A stretch of 64,000 nucleotides of DNA, from assembly GCF_037975245.1 (NCBI RefSeq), contig NC_092578.1:15234321-15298320 (forward strand), written 5' to 3'. The first letter of the stretch is position 1, and every line of letters begins with the position of its first letter. The notes beneath the pieces were generated by a model. That model saw only the letters and a program-made list of their open reading frames with translations. It was not told the origin of the DNA and ran no database searches. This document shows, piece after piece, positions 21,601 to 37,200 of this stretch. The DNA is from Apostichopus japonicus (Eukaryota > Echinodermata > Holothuroidea > Aspidochirotida > Stichopodidae). The translations under genes were made by a program, and so were the position numbers.

Positions 21601-21891
21601 AACATGTTACAAAAGTATAAAGAACTTGCACAACTTATGTCACTATTGATCATACAAATGTTTGCCAAAAAGTGCATAGAAATGACAAATGCATGAGGCA
21701 CTAATCCCCTGAATAAACTTACCATATAATCATGAGACAATAACAGCCCCTGTTGTTGCATACGGTCAACCCGCCCCCCCCCTTCTCCATGGCCCTCCAA
21801 AAGATTGCCATCAATGTACTACTCAGCCTCTTCTATACCCTGTCATATCACAAGTTACAAGAATGCCACAATTCCTGTCTGCATACATTTT
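18641..21891. other. 3' flank of boule, no gene recognised
   Basis: AT-rich sequence downstream of the boule stop codon. The proximal part is probably 3' UTR. Short frames here show no recognisable domain. AAAGGATGACTTTAGGCA near 20100 matches a motif also present near 26240 and 50380, suggesting a dispersed repeat. Confidence 0.4.
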
Positions 21892-22200
21892 TTAAACTCT
21901 TAAAACACTGCCATCCTCAAAAATGGTTGTGGTTGTTGGTACAACAGCACCAGGGACTGATGGATCGTCCAACGCCGTACGGAGTGTTTTAGCCGCCCTC
22001 TCTCGTCTTGGCATCTTTATTGGGCGCTTACCTGCAAACTTGGTCGCTGCTTTAGGCATGAAAGTGTGGTAGGCGTTAGGATCCTGTAGGGTAGTTGCAT
22101 AGGTTATGTCTGCTGGATAGCCTGTGGCTGTTGGGTAACCTGCGGCTGTGCGGGCTATGACAGTCTGAGGAACTTGATGCTCTGACGGTATGGCAGCTGT
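21892..22200 (-). CDS. BOLL: boule terminal exon with an alternative internal donor
   Basis: The exon reads TAAIPSEHQVPQTVIARTAA onward and ends EDGSVLRV-stop at 21892. After the codon for Phe-Ala at about 22034 lies GCAG|GTAAGC, a good splice donor (exon would end at 22032). Read-through adds 47 residues that look coding (GKRPIKMPRRERAAK...), so the unspliced end is preferred. An alternative spliced C-terminus is possible. Confidence 0.7.
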   Translation of the reverse strand, partial: TAAIPSEHQVPQTVIARTAAGYPTATGYPADITYATTLQDPNAYHTFMPKAATKFAGKRPIKMPRRERAAKTLRTALDDPSVPGAVVPTTTTIFEDGSVLRV

Positions 22201-25200
22201 CTAAGAAAAAAGGCACAATGACCTAGGAACTGTTTACAGGATGCTAGGCAGGGTTCACTGACATATACAAGCAATGATATGGAGATGTAATACAACATCA
22301 ACAAAGAACAGTTACATCTTCAAGCTGCATGTCATCAATTTACATCAATTGACATGGAAATTTCAACAATCTTACTGAGCATTTATACTCATAATAGTAT
22401 CAGAAACAAATAAGGCCCATGCATCTATCCAGATTGTAAAAGGAAATGAACAGCAAGTAGAAGGTAATTAATATCTCTGTATTTGAAATTTTGGCAAAAA
22501 TGCATTTCATACTGGTAGTAATCATATGGAAACAGCAAATTGGAAAGTTACAAACATTATGACATTTTCTTCAAATGAACTTGACAAGTTTATGGACTTT
22601 GTTAGTTGGATTTCTCTACCTGCACTATACCTGAATCAAAACAATTTATTAGCTGCTTCAGTGATGTATCACACAAATAACATAGGTCTTGTTAAGATGT
22701 ATGTGTTCAAGCACAAACACCTTCGCAGTGCCTCATGGTTTGAGTTGGCCAACTTTCTTCACTGCACATAAAACATTGATATATTAAATATTGGGATGTA
22801 TTAAATATTGAGCGGCACAATTTTGACTTCAATTCAGTACTTTTTAGCTATTTTCACTAGTTAGCGTTTCTTGTTAATGAAAAGGGTATCCCACCTCTGG
22901 ATGTGATGTCTCCATGACTGGTACCTCTGTTTGGACATCTTGGGGGTGGTGATATGGGTGACCAGCAGCCTGGTGTGCTTGGTGGTGGGTGGGAGCAGTA
23001 TAGATGAGCTCTGATCCACCAGCAGCAGTGGGATAAATCAGACCAGCATTGGACACTGCGCCAGCCTAGGAAGGAAAAGAAGCAATGAGAACGGTTATTA
23101 CAATAAATAATACATTAAAAATGTATTAACATTATAAGAATTGGAATAAAATTACAACTGCATGAAGCAATATGCAGTGAACACACAGAGAGGCAGTGAC
23201 ATGTGCAAGGAGGAGGGGGGGGGATGAAACATTCAGCCGGGGAAGTTTTCCTACATCCAGATCACTCCTCCTGGTGTGCAACTCCTTTTCAACCTCATGA
23301 AAAGAATTCATCAGTATCTATCAGCTCAGCCTTGCATTTAAACCCAATTGTAAGCCTAAATATGCCTCCAGTGCACCATTTGACATATAAGCTTTTTATT
23401 TTTTCTAGGAGAGGACACCCCCTAGTAACCACTTTCATGGGAATTGGCTTTGACAACCTAGCACCACATTCCTTCCTTTTATAAAATCCTTGATTTGTCT
23501 CCCATAAAGGTTCATGCTCCTACATAAATCAGAAGGGTGATTTAAAATTTGAACCCCCCTACAACCCCCCCCCTCCTCCCCTCCACTGTTGGAATCCTGT
23601 GCATGCCACTAGAGAGTAGGTGTAATGTCATGTTGGTAGCCATCATCATTAATGTACTTCATTCAAATCATACACCTATACTATACTTTCAATACATGTA
23701 TACTAAGATGATTCAATCTTATAAGTACATGATCACCTACCTGAGCAGGATGAATAAATCTAACTTGACCAGCATGGGCAGCAGCTTGCCATTGATGAGG
23801 ATTTGCCTATAAACAAAATTAATTTGCAGAAAAATCATACATTTTATTGGAGCTAGCTCAGATGTGTTTCATGCATGGATATTCACATATATGATTATGT
23901 GATCCTTCTTTTATAACTATTTATGAAAAGACAATTTTAATTTTAGTCAATGCTTTTGAATAGCACAGCTCACAGTATAACAAGACCACTGCTAGAGTCC
24001 AAATTCGCTGCCTTTGAAGTCCAAGTAAACCACATCTTTGTCTTACAAATACAAAACTATTTAAATAATGAGCGAGAGCTGTCAACAAACTTACAGTAAT
24101 AGATGGTGGGTAGGCCAACTGCTGTGCTTGAGCTGTTACAAACTGTGGCATTGAGGTTGGTGGCAGCATAACAGGAAGTGTGAGTGGTGCATATGCTCCC
24201 TAGAAAGAGAATTGTATTTTAAATGCATCTCCTTGTGTTTATTGGGGGGGGGGGGGGGGGGTAATCTAGTCCAAATCACTGAGTATTACTCTATGTAACA
24301 TTGAATTTGATCAAATTAAGATATGGACAGTTGTACACTAGTAGTAATTAGGTTGCTATAATGAGTTATTTAGGCAGTATGAATGATTCCATTTTGTCAC
24401 ATACATAAACAATTGTTGCTGCTATATTGTCACATTTTAAAAGCACAATTGATGAATTTTCAACACATCTTACATTTCATTACTACGTAAGTGGATTGTT
24501 ACAAAACGGTGTAACAGTTACCTACTTTGTATTCTGTAGTATTATAAAATTACCAAAAATATAGATATAATGTTATCTATCCAAGTGATGTAGGGAAACA
24601 CTTCCATAAAGTAAAAGGTATAGAGGTTTGACATAACAAATTCTAAAGGTAAAGACTTTTCGAAAGAAGACTTCCCGATACTGAAATTGCTCTTCATTAA
24701 TAGAAAGACAAGTCTACAAATGTCTGACTGCCACTACAACGAAAAATGTTAGTGAGACAAAACCACAATTGATTTTCTTAGTTCTAGCATAGATCTAAAT
24801 AGAGAATTTGAAAAATCTTACGATTAAATTACTCCTAAGTGACATACATATCATGTTACAAATACTTTCATACTTTCTTTTATATGTTCACGAAGAATGT
24901 TATTTTTTGGCTTCATGGAAGTAAATGTACCCTGCTATGAGGATAGTTGAGAAGGTTAATTTAAACACCAAAAATGAGCATTTCTAGAATCAGGCCCATA
25001 CATTTGAGGGATTAAGTCTCATTATGTCTTATGTTTAATTAGTCTTTATGCCTCCACCTTCTTCTTTCAATGATGTTAGCAAATTACCATTGTGCTGCAG
25101 TGAAACAAGTGCTTAAGAATTGTCCTAAAGAATATGTCTGTCCCATAACATGGCATGATGGTGTATGTTATCAGAAATTTACTACATTTAAGTTAATGAT

Positions 25201-28200
25201 GCACTTCATGTAACTGGAAATTAAATACCTGTTGAGCATGTGGATGGTGTGCAATTGTTGCAGCAGCTGTTGCATGTCCAGCAGGGCCAGGGACCAGCTG
25301 AAGAGGATCCCCCGGATTGAAGTAAGCTACTCCATTATGGTATGTATAACTGTATGTACCTGCAGGTGACTGGAGGATCATCCCATTTGGTAAATAGGTT
25401 GTTTCTATTCAGAACAAGAAATAAAATGAACAAAATTAGTGTCTTCAAGTACTTCCAAGAGGGCTGAAAACTAACAACTTTTCTTTATCCCTTTTTTTTC
25501 TCCAGGTAATGAAAAACCTGGTTTTCTCTCCAAAGTACTAGGCCTTACCGAGATTTATGTGGTTACAACCAGTTGGCTGGTCCTAATTGTGGAGTTATTA
25601 ACCCATTCAGTCCAATATAGAACATTTTAATATAATTTCTTTCTTTTTCATTTTACTAACATAAATTTTTTATCCATGATGTGATTTCTGTGGACGTAAG
25701 TAAAAAATTGTTTACAAGTACTGTGGTCTTTCCTTTAACAGTCTAGTATGGAACCACAACATTGTAGTAGACATCCAGCTTAACATTTTGAAAATGGAGA
25801 GACCCTTATTAGACTTTCTAACACATTTGTGGGAATCAGTACCAACTTTTACTAACAATGATACTGTGTGAACTTTAGTATTACTTTTATCAGATGAAGA
25901 ACACCTACACCATGGAGCTTGTCATATATTTTGCTAAGCTGCTCTAGGGGGCCACTATGACAACGGCCACTACTTTTAACCACATTGTCCTTCACAAGTG
26001 GGCCACTATAACAGCAGACACTATGTGCCATTTCTTCCTTCAAGTCCCCAATTTCTCTCCTATGGAAATAGCTGGATATATCTACCAGTAGGACATTTCA
26101 AATCTAAGGTTACCAACTTGCCACCAATTAAATGTAGTTCATTTCTCCAAATTTATGTGTGAAATTTATGTGTTAATAAATAATAATGTATGGTACGAGT
26201 TGTAAACAGGACCTTTTAGTGACAAAAGTTATATTAAAAGATGACTTTAGGCACAACATTAACATGATATATATTAGACTAAAATGCACTGCTACCATTC
26301 CAGGTTGTATTTCTAAACCACTTTTCTGGGACATGACCCTTACAGTTATGAGGCTCACCAATTAAAGTAGCAGGATTTTTCAGTCTAGCACAATGAAGAT
26401 CAGGCCAGTTCCTCAGATGCAACACCAAACATAATACTTTAATGTCTCCAAATAATATAATACAACATAATAAAATATGACATTATATAATATTTGCCAC
26501 GCAAAAGTGAAGTAGTATGTCTTCCAAGGATGCTAGTTGAAAACCTGCATCTGAGGAACTGACCTCACCATCAATTGGGCCTCAAAGGAGCATTCCAGAC
26601 AATTTAGCGTATATATCTTGAAAAACTGAATAGCTCTACAGAAACATCGGATCACCCACATGGTTGCGTTTTGTTGGACTAAGACAAGGCCAACATCTAT
26701 CCTTTAGAAAGTTAAAGTTCTACCCCAAACACATGGTGTCGACATAGATATCATTAATCTAACAAGTGAAACTCAATGTAGCCTACATGTGTCGTAATTC
26801 CCACCAAACATTATAAATAGCGACACAAAATTAAATTAAGGTTAAACTCACCTTGTTCTTTGGGATATCTTGTTGGCTATGAGAAGAGAATAAATATTTG
26901 GCAAATTAGTTACAATTTAAGAATATTAATAGGATAGTTTGTGGTGAATTCTGCTTGAGGAAGAGGAACCAGGGTCCCTATAAACCTACATGTACTGTTT
27001 TTGAGATGAATTTTGATGGTTATAATTGTCAGTTTAAAACATACGTGAACTGAACCAAACCAGTGTGATGTCATTGTTGCACACTGGTATTCACAAGACA
27101 ATGTTTTTTTTTCCACTTAAATAGTTGGATAGAGTTCAATCCTTTACCCTAGGCTTAACCAGATGTCGACTACTCAAAATGCCAACCTCTGTGGTATAGT
27201 AACGTGATGCATCCCAAAGTAGAAAAGTCAGAGCCAAATATCGATGAGAGATGAAAATCAGTCTTGTCAATGTTCGTGTTATCACCCTCTGTTTGTTCCA
27301 CATTCACTTTTGTTACAAAATTTACCAACTAAAATTACTTCAAAGTCAAAAATAAGTTACCAATGGACGATCCTTTTCAAGTATGATTATGCATTTCGAG
27401 CATACATGGAAATGAATGTGTATAAAAAGAGAACAAGCATTAAAATTTTGAGTGCGTCTATACTTTTGGAGTGATTTCCTGTATAAAGTTTAAATGCAAT
27501 CCTTAATGTATTGCTGTTAAGACCGCACAGGCCTTAAACTTTGAGGTTCTTAATATTGTCATAAAATGTCAAAAATTCATATAAGGCCTTTACACATGTG
27601 CATAGGCGTAGGAGCCTAATTTGATTTGGGGGGGCTGTAACGACTTGCCCGAAAAATGTAACCGAAATTTTTCGCGCACTCTGCGCGCTCAACATCTTAA
27701 TGTGCATATCATATAGGCATTGATCGGTTATTTCATCACATGCCAATAGCCGATGAATGCCTATATGGTATGCACACTAAGATGTTGAACGCGCGCGTAG
27801 CGCGCGAAAAATTTTGGTTATATTTTTTGTGTTATTACCCTTCTATATTGGTTAGAATTATTGGTGCCCGAAAATTCTCAGCATAGTGCCTGAATTTTCA
27901 CAAAAAAAATTGAAAAACACATTGCAAATTATTCTGCTCTCAGTAGGTGCCCGAAAAATTCTCAGCATATTGCCAGAATTTTCACAAAAAAAATTGAAAA
28001 ACACACTGCAGATTTTTCTTCTTTCAGTAGGTGCCCGAAAAATTCTCAGCATATTGCCAAAATTTTCACAAAAAATTTTGGTTGGGGGGGCTGCAGCTCC
28101 CCCGCCTCCTACGCCTATGCACATGTGCAAAGTAATACACTTCAACACGGGTCTAAATGCACTGTAATCTAAAGCTGAAAAGCTCTTAATACTAGAGTCT

Positions 28201-31200
28201 GACATATTTTGGGAAAACTATAGATATTTTAACAGATTTGGGCACTTGCATCACTTAGGAATTAGGCTCTACTTTTACACCTGCTGTATCAGTCACAAAT
28301 AGTCATACTTTGCACAACAAGAAATCTACATGGCAAGCTTTATGTGCAGAATATTTCTGGCATTTCCTTAACATTCTGTAATTTCCAATAACAAAGGCCA
28401 CGATGTTTCTACATTACTCATGTAGTATTCTACATTAGTGTCTCTTATTCTACTTCAGAGATTTCTCTTATGAGAAAACTGGGAAGTTGAGGGAACCAAC
28501 CTCATATATTATATATATATACACACGTAGATATTTGTTGTGACTTTCCAATTCCAACATTATAGCAAGATACTGTAATGCCTTAAATTTTACCTCTCTT
28601 CTGTCATTGACATAGAAAATGTATTCCTCCTATATATATGCTAGCAAGGTCTTGTGCTTAACCCTAAACTTAACATGAACCTTGCAACTGATGAACCTGA
28701 TAACCATTAAGTAAACAAAATGACATCACAGCTAGTCTATCCTGGTGAGAAGGGAAGGGACACACACTTCCAGACTATTTCAAAGTTTCAAATTATTCTT
28801 AATGATAGCTTGATTATAATTTTAAGAGTGAAATATTGACTCCTTCCAACCATTATGGGTATGAAGTTAAATCAACCATTGCTGGGTGCCACATCATCTG
28901 CAGAAACTTACCTGTTTACGTATAGCCTGACCTATATTTAATTTCTTGTCCTTGAATATCAGACTATTAGGCTGTGAAGAGAAGAATATGAGGTAATTTA
29001 CAAGCGAAAATACACACAATTGGCAATTATTGAGGGGGAAGGCCAATGTGACAGCATTTTATTAACTACCCCTTATGATCCCCTCAGACATTTTCGACAG
29101 GTGCTCACTTCTCTACTATGTGTGTTTATGTTATGTGGAAAAACAGCTCACAAAATGACAGCCAAATTGGATGAAACAGAATCAACAAACCTACAAGCAA
29201 GACAAATGTCCTGTAAGAACAATGCATGCAAATGAGGTATATAAACAATGCAAAACTTAAATCATGCAGTTGCTTCATGTCACAGACTCCCTTGCAGTTG
29301 ATTTGCAAATAGTTTCCCATCCATTTGGAGGCAACCCTTATTTAAATTAAAGCATGTTAAAGAATGTAGATATAACTGCATCAGTAAGAAAAACCTGCAT
29401 AACTTTATACCTACGATGTTTAATACAGTATCTGTAGGCCTAGTTTGTCTGTCACACAAAGAAATGCTTGTTTGTCCCCACTGATATGTCTCTTTGTCCC
29501 CCCAAAATGTCTGTCTTTTTATCCCCAGAAATGTCTCTGTATATATTTCCCCAGAAATGTCCATCTGTTTGTCCTTAAGGATGCATTTTCTCCAGTCAAT
29601 ATTAAGCCTACATAAAAGGTTTAAAGGTCATCAGTGTTGCTCCAAATATGCTAAAATATCAAATAATGGTCACTTATGCTCATCTTGAAACACCAGTCAC
29701 TCAAACCCTAAATTGATACAACTCTCGTCCTTAACACGAGGTCATCAATATTGGCTCCAAAATTCAGCACGCATAACTTTCCTACAAGTTTTTCACAGTA
29801 CTTTCCTATATAGGCATTGATCCCTCAAATTATTAGTAAAATGCTTGTTGAACTTGTGCAAAGGTAACCACTATCTGACTTTCTAGCATATTTGGGGTAA
29901 TTTACTGATGACCTTTGACCTGATGACCTGTAAGTACTTTTTAGCAGCTTGGGGCCAATACTAATGACCATTAATTCTACTTCTATAAGGTCATTCAGAT
30001 CAAGGACATTATGTGTCACCTTTTCCCTTTCATCTCAACTAAGATTGTTTCAAAGTTACTTCACAATAAATTCAACTGGAGGCCAATGTGTGATATTAAT
30101 AGCAAGAATGTGCTCTAGCATGGAAGCATCTATAAGTCATGAAACAACTTACTGTGACAACACTCTTGGTAATTGAAATAGAAGTTAAGAAATTACTCGA
30201 CCCACTATCTGCTGCTAAATTTATTTCATGACATGCCCTTAATCAAAGGTTGCAGTAGGAAGTCACTTGATAGTTCAAGAAAGGTTTGTGCACTGATCTA
30301 TTTTGCCCAACTATATCTCATTAGAAAAATCTTTGCTTTGCATAGAGGTTTTCAATTTGAGTATTAATTTTGTCAAGTTGCAACGCATGTCACTATTCTA
30401 ATAGGAGAATAGTTATCCCAGCTTCCGACAATTAACTTTGGATCCTGTGCCATCTAGTCTTCCGAAGTGGTTCATTAATAGGGCAGCATACCTAAAAGAG
30501 GCTACTTATGTGATGGCTTGGGTAAAGAGCACAAAAAGAAAAAAGGTACCTCTCCTTAATTACTAAGGCAAGAATGCCAAATTATTAATGCCCAAAATTA
30601 ATCTTGATGGGCTTGCAGCTGTTTTGAGTAAGAATTCTGAGCATGGCAGAATATAGTCATGACTTTGGTCTCTGAATGCTCAAGGGGGGAAATTTTAAAC
30701 CTGTGACCTCCGAGATGAATGATAGATAAAGGTATCTCTTTAACTATTAATTGGCAGGAGGAATGTTGCTACTTTCTTTGAAGGAAGGGAAAGTAAACCC
30801 AGCAATCGTCTTTAGATTATGTGAGAGCCTGAACTGATATGCTTGTGATGAACAACTCCCTTAAATATCACGAAGGGAACATTTCACTCTGATCAGAAGA
30901 AATCCTGGTTCAAAGACTGCCATGTTGCTCATACATGTGTGATGTTTAATATAGTACCGATAAGAGCTCCAAACATTTCCTTGTCCCTCCACTCCTACCT
31001 TCCCTTGTAAAGGGGTTAAGTGGGTACAGTGTTGTCATTGTCTCAAACCTATGCCAGTATTAGGTATAGTTAAGGACGTTCGGTATCTCTACCACACGAT
31101 ATGATCCTTCCAATATATTTATAACAAAATTCTTTAAAAATTACTGTATGGCTGTATGTGATTCCAAGATGTTATATGTAGACTTGCATATGTTTGAAGG

Positions 31201-34200
31201 AACATTAAAACGGTGACAGAAATCCTTAAAATGGAATAAGATTTATGATAGTTGGTTTGTTCACCACAAGTATCTCAATTATGTAGACCAATTATGATGA
31301 TTTGGGGTTGGCTTCTCTTTTAAATAGTATCTAGAACAAATTATTGAACATTGACAAAGGCCGAGACGAAGCATCAAATCTAAAGGTTACAAATGTAATT
31401 TCAATACCAACTGAACGGGGTTATTTCTTTGAGACAATTCCTGATTTTATTATATTTTGCTTCCTCATCAAGCAAAGCCAGTGTTGGGATTTGCCACAAT
31501 TATATTTAAAATTCCTTGTAATGTTTTGCGACATTTGTGTATGCATACATCAATAATCACCACATTTTTAGAGTTTGGCGAAACAGTAATACTATCAATG
31601 GTTTTAAAGAGTGTAGGCCCAGTTTCTCTGGCATTTAGAGCCATTGTAGAGTGAAACTGAGGTAGTGAAAAACCTACCTGTTCTTTCAGGATCCTAAGAG
31701 CTTCCTCTTGAGTCTCAAAAGTAATGAAACCATAGCTGTTATTAAAAACAACAAACTGAAACATTTGAAGACAAAAGTTTGAAATCCAAGAAGACACACC
31801 AATAAATAAGGAACTTTATCAACTGATGAATTATAAGTGAAATCATGCTTAAAATATTCCATCATGCAATGCAAAAACTATGAATCACTATAAACATCTT
31901 TTCAAAAGGTTGAAATATTAAAGAATAATAACAATAATGATAACAAAATAACAATAATCAAGCATCAAGATTTAAGAACATCTTTGGGGGAAGTTCTCAA
32001 AAGAAATTTATAAACCTGTTATGTGGAACATGACATTCAACCTCAATACAATAATGCAATAAACTTTCTTTGCATATGCTGTAACAGAAAGTTGAAATTT
32101 GTAACAAAAAGCATTGAGATGGGGATAGTTGCTATAGATAGTATCATGCAAGGACTACAATGAGCACCTTGTTAATCAGGGGATATCTTAAAATTCTTTT
32201 CAAAATATTCAGTTTATCATAATTAACATACAATATGTATTATCCCATCTAATCTTTAGTTACCATGTCAACAGTAGGACACTGAGGGGACTGCAGCATA
32301 CTGTAGCTAGGCTACATAGGAAACCATCTTTTGTGCTCTGCAGTTATGTACAATAGACACTGCATGTCTGCTGAAATAATATCTGTTGTTTGATACTGTT
32401 TCAGCCTTGGCTGCAGCATACTGTACACCCCATATAATTCTCTCTCCATGTTCTCTTGGTTCACATGTCTTAACAAACCTCAAAACATACTGATAGAATG
32501 TACAGAGGAGTTAAACTATTCAAATCTAGCCTATCACATTGAGTATAGAAAATCTACAAGTATTATCAGTATTTGGGTGTATAACATAGTAAACAATCCC
32601 TACTAATGTACCATGCAAATGAGGTCCTAAGAGTCAAAACCTTAAGAGTTTGAAGTCAGTGCCTCCTTTAGTATAACTGTTCCATGACCTAATTACAGCA
32701 ACATGTCTACACATTTATGAGACTGGAATAGCATTTAGAACAACTAGATAAGTGTTTTGCTATAAATAAACTGCAGTATGTTGGTGCGTAACATGGAGTG
32801 TGACATTAACTGGTTAAAATGTAATATCTGGAGAGAGCTCGACAAATTAATTGAAAACAAGAAGGTTCCTTTGGTCAAGTATCTACACAATGACTACTTT
32901 AGCTATGCTGCAGTTTTACCAAACATACTGGTATAACATAAACAACACTGCAATTAAAATGAGGGTTCATGAGTTAACTAACATTTTTGTTCCCCAGACA
33001 GAAATTGTTTTCACTTATTTCAACATTTACATATTTAGGATACTTGAAATGAAAATGTTATAGGCTCATAGTACTGAATACCATAGTATAGTTTCCAAAA
33101 TCTCAAGAAGTCCCTCTCTATATTTATCACATCAGCTTTGTAGTATGCCAAAACATGTATATACCTGGTGTCTTTCTTTTCAAACAGTAAGTAAGGAGTC
33201 ACTGACATTGTGTGGTTCACGCTTATGAAAGTTTTGAAGAAACGAACTGAAAAGTTCAAAACAATGAAATTACCATATACACCTTTGACTCAATAAGGCT
33301 GTGTGGTAACAACAGAAAAGTGGAAGTGTTTAAAGAAGAGAAATCACAACCTTTACAATGTCCTCTGTATCCACTAAGCCAAACGCAGCTACAGCTGGTA
33401 CTGTAGAATGCAGTTCCACAGGACAAACTTCCACCAAAAACAGTATTTTAAATAAGTAGAGCTTCAAATGGTACTATTGTAGGGCCTCAATTGCAGAATG
33501 TTCATGCAAGAAGACGCTTTTGCCTTATTTCTCTTGCAGTAATTTTTCATGTGATTTAAGTTGCAGATCACGTTTGGTATATTGTTCTAGTGGGTAGGGA
33601 AATCAACCGGGTCCAGGAGATAGCAGGACCATACTAAAGATAGGGATGGCCACATGTGACAATTAGGTCATATGTCCCAGCCAATACTTTGTACATTAAC
33701 TTAAAGGTCATCAGTACTGGCCCCAAACTTTTAGCCTGCTAGATTTGTGCAACATTGTTCAAAACTACTTTCCTGGAGGTTCTGGCCCTTTTGGATTATC
33801 GCCAGATTATTTGGTGGTAAATTAGACAATATCTCCATGACTGCAAAAATACTGCAAAAATTTTTTTGATTTTAAATTGCTGTCGAGCATGGGTGATCTT
33901 TATTTGTCATTGTAACATGTTTGGGGACAATACAATGATGACCTTTAAAGAAAGTGTAACAGCAACTACAGCAAGTAAACTAGAGCCAAAAACTCTCAAC
34001 CTTGTCTGTAGTGAGCAATAAATTAAAATCAGTTTACAAACCCTTTGGAAACTCCAGCTCTATCCGATATTATTTTGACTTCTTTAACATGTCCAAATGC
34101 CGAGAAAAAGGCCTTCAATTCAAGATCACTTGTCTAACAGTGAAAAGATGAGAGTAAACAAAAAAGCAATATAAAATATGATTAAATTTGCCATACATGA

Positions 34201-37200
34201 GTTCAAACAAATTCATTCTCTTTTACTGTTTCACATAATGATCATAACACTGATTCTATTGACAAACAAACCTTTTAAATTTATTTGTATGTACATTGGA
34301 GTTGGAAAGAAATGGACCTTTTTTTAAAGACAGGTACAGTATATGTAGTAGTGTACCCTACTTTGATATTACCTAATGTGCAGTAATTAAATTAACTCTG
34401 ATCATCAGATGAGTCCAGCCTTCCTGATGTCTGCTAGATAATGGAGTACATACTTAGAGGGTTCAACGGTCTCAAAACCCAGACGATTGATGGGACTACA
34501 GTCCTCAAGGTTGAAAAACTGCAGGAGGGAGGTATGGTAATTCAGATTGGTATGCACATGAGGACATGATTATAAATTAGAATACTAACATTCCTCTACC
34601 CTTTATACCAACAACGAGATGAGCCGCTGGCATTGGGCAACTGTGGGGCCCAGGTGATTGATCAGTCTACTCATTCCAGGGTTCAGAAATAAATACTCAT
34701 GGTGTCAATATATAAATCACACATGATTCCAGGATCAGTTCAATGTCAGTAGCCCAGAATAGTAGGGATGGCTGAGTCACTCGGCATTATGTTTGTTTGG
34801 TTGATGTCATCTCTATAAGATGTACTGTGTTATATATGTACACATTCATAGGATATATTGCAATACTATAATCAGCAGCAGCCATGAGAGAGCACAGCCA
34901 ATGGTGAAATAATACACAATTATTTTATCGAATTTGCAATTCACATTGGGCTGGGGCCAGGAGAATATGACATGAAGTTATATGTAATAGGCTTATATCT
35001 TTGGTATAGCTTCACATGTTCTATGATAACCTTTATGGTGTGTGCTTTATAACCTCTGGGAAACAATTTAGTCTGTAGAAGTATGGTAGGCCTGTAGTAG
35101 CAAGAATTGCAGCTGGCAGTATATGATCTCTTACAAGTAGTTAATATACAGCAGCCTAAATAACAATTTATATACCTATATTGACTTTATACCATTAAAA
35201 TATGGTTACCTTATACTCTCTCTCTCTCTCTTATCCAAGGTCACTTTTTCTAACTGGTTTTATTGAATATCACTACAGCCGGTCACCTAGTACTACTCTC
35301 TCCATGGCACACTTACTTTAATATTAATTAAAGGTTACAGATGATCCTGCTTGATTTGTCAGGACTTATCTTAACCTTGAAGTTGACAGCTATGCAAATG
35401 AAAATGTCTGATGTCAGCTGTAACCTTCAAGGACTTGCCAGCCTTAATCTCAGGAGTCTTACTAAATGCCAAAACACCAGTCAACAGATGTGGGACAATT
35501 AAATTAGACCCTGAACAATGTTTTGTAATCATTTCAACTGTTGGTAAAACTGGTTACTATATAGCCTGTTCTGCAGCTGCATGATTCTGGTTCATAATAT
35601 GTACTCCATCATATGATGCAATGTGATCACAAATACAACTGCTCTGCAACTCAGTTTTTAAACTTCCATTTTTATGAACAAATCAATAATTAGATCTGTA
35701 CTGTCAATCAAAAATAAAATGATTTAAATCATCTTCAAAATATACAGGTTTAAATCCTTTAAGGCTATAGTCCAAAGGCATCATAATTATGCACTTTCTG
35801 TCCAATGCTAATGAAAAAGATTCTGAATGGTCAGGGAAGTTTATTGGTACTGCATAGCAAAAATGAATGTACTGCTACAGAAATACAAAGGTAAACAAAT
35901 ATTGTACACAGAACCATAGCATCCCTCCCCCCTCCCCCCTGCATTTCATGAGGACAAAATTCATAAACATCAAACGCCTCCAAAAAGTTTCCATGATAGT
36001 GATATTTAATGTAACATTTTAAGTCATTTACCTGGGAAAAGTCCAGAAAGGTCTGTATTCTGGGGAATATAATATTGTGTACAAGTGTACACAACACATA
36101 TTGCTGAAGAGTGCACCAGTCTGACAAAGATGCAATAAAATGTTGAACCTGAAACATTTTACTGTGCAATAAACTGATAAGTCAGTAATTCATGAGAGGA
36201 ATTGTAACTCACATTGAAGGCTATACCACCCACAAATATCCGATTTGGGATAACTGTCCCATATCTTGGCGCATTGTGTCCACTGGGAATAGGAGAATTG
36301 GGTGCAGTCGACCCTGCCCTGCTACCTTCTGTTACCTGAAAAAGAAGGAATAACCATCCAAAATCAAGGTAGCCAAGTAACCACATCCCTATCCTTGCCT
36401 CTATCAGAAGTTGCTGGATTTCAATTAAAAGAATATCCCTGTTCCAAGTACAAGCTTGGTTATATGTTTCTCAAGAATTTATCAAAGTCAAAAGTCAAAA
36501 AAAAAAGTCAAAGTCAAAAAGCATCGTCCTGGCTGTGAGGAAAAAAACGAAACAGATAAATGAGAGAACACCCATTGTTGTGTTTACTATTATAATTTGA
36601 TTTTAATTTGGATTACTGAAATGCATTTGCAAGCAACTGCTGCTTTTGCTAACATAAATTTACAAGCTTTCGAATGCTCAGTGCTTTGTAATTTTGAACT
36701 GGAAACAAAGAGTCTTGGAGTATTGTTGCTTTAGATAACAATTTACTGTTCCTTCATGCAAAGAATGAAATGCTTTGTGTTCATTATTCGGTCAAAACTA
36801 AACTTTTGTTGACAATTAAATGTGGTTCTATTCATCAAATGACTACTGTGGATCCTCCTGTATATAGGCCTACCACAAAAGCAAAAACGTTATTAATCTA
36901 GCCTAGCCTAATATGATTTATGACAAACATAACATGAGGTTAAAATCATCACAAAATCTGGTGCTTATGAAACAATTCTGATCTTTTTTCTCATAATGTC
37001 ATATGAAATTTTTAAACCCAGTTTTCATTAAATGACTATTGTGTAGTCTTTGCATGTACATTTAACAGAGCCTACTCATAATTTTATACAAAGCATGGAA
37101 TCAAATAAGAAAATTTAAAAATATATTACCAAAGCATACGATCTGATTTCGCCTCACCAAAATAAATTTACTTTCATTACAACAAAAAGGATCACCAACC

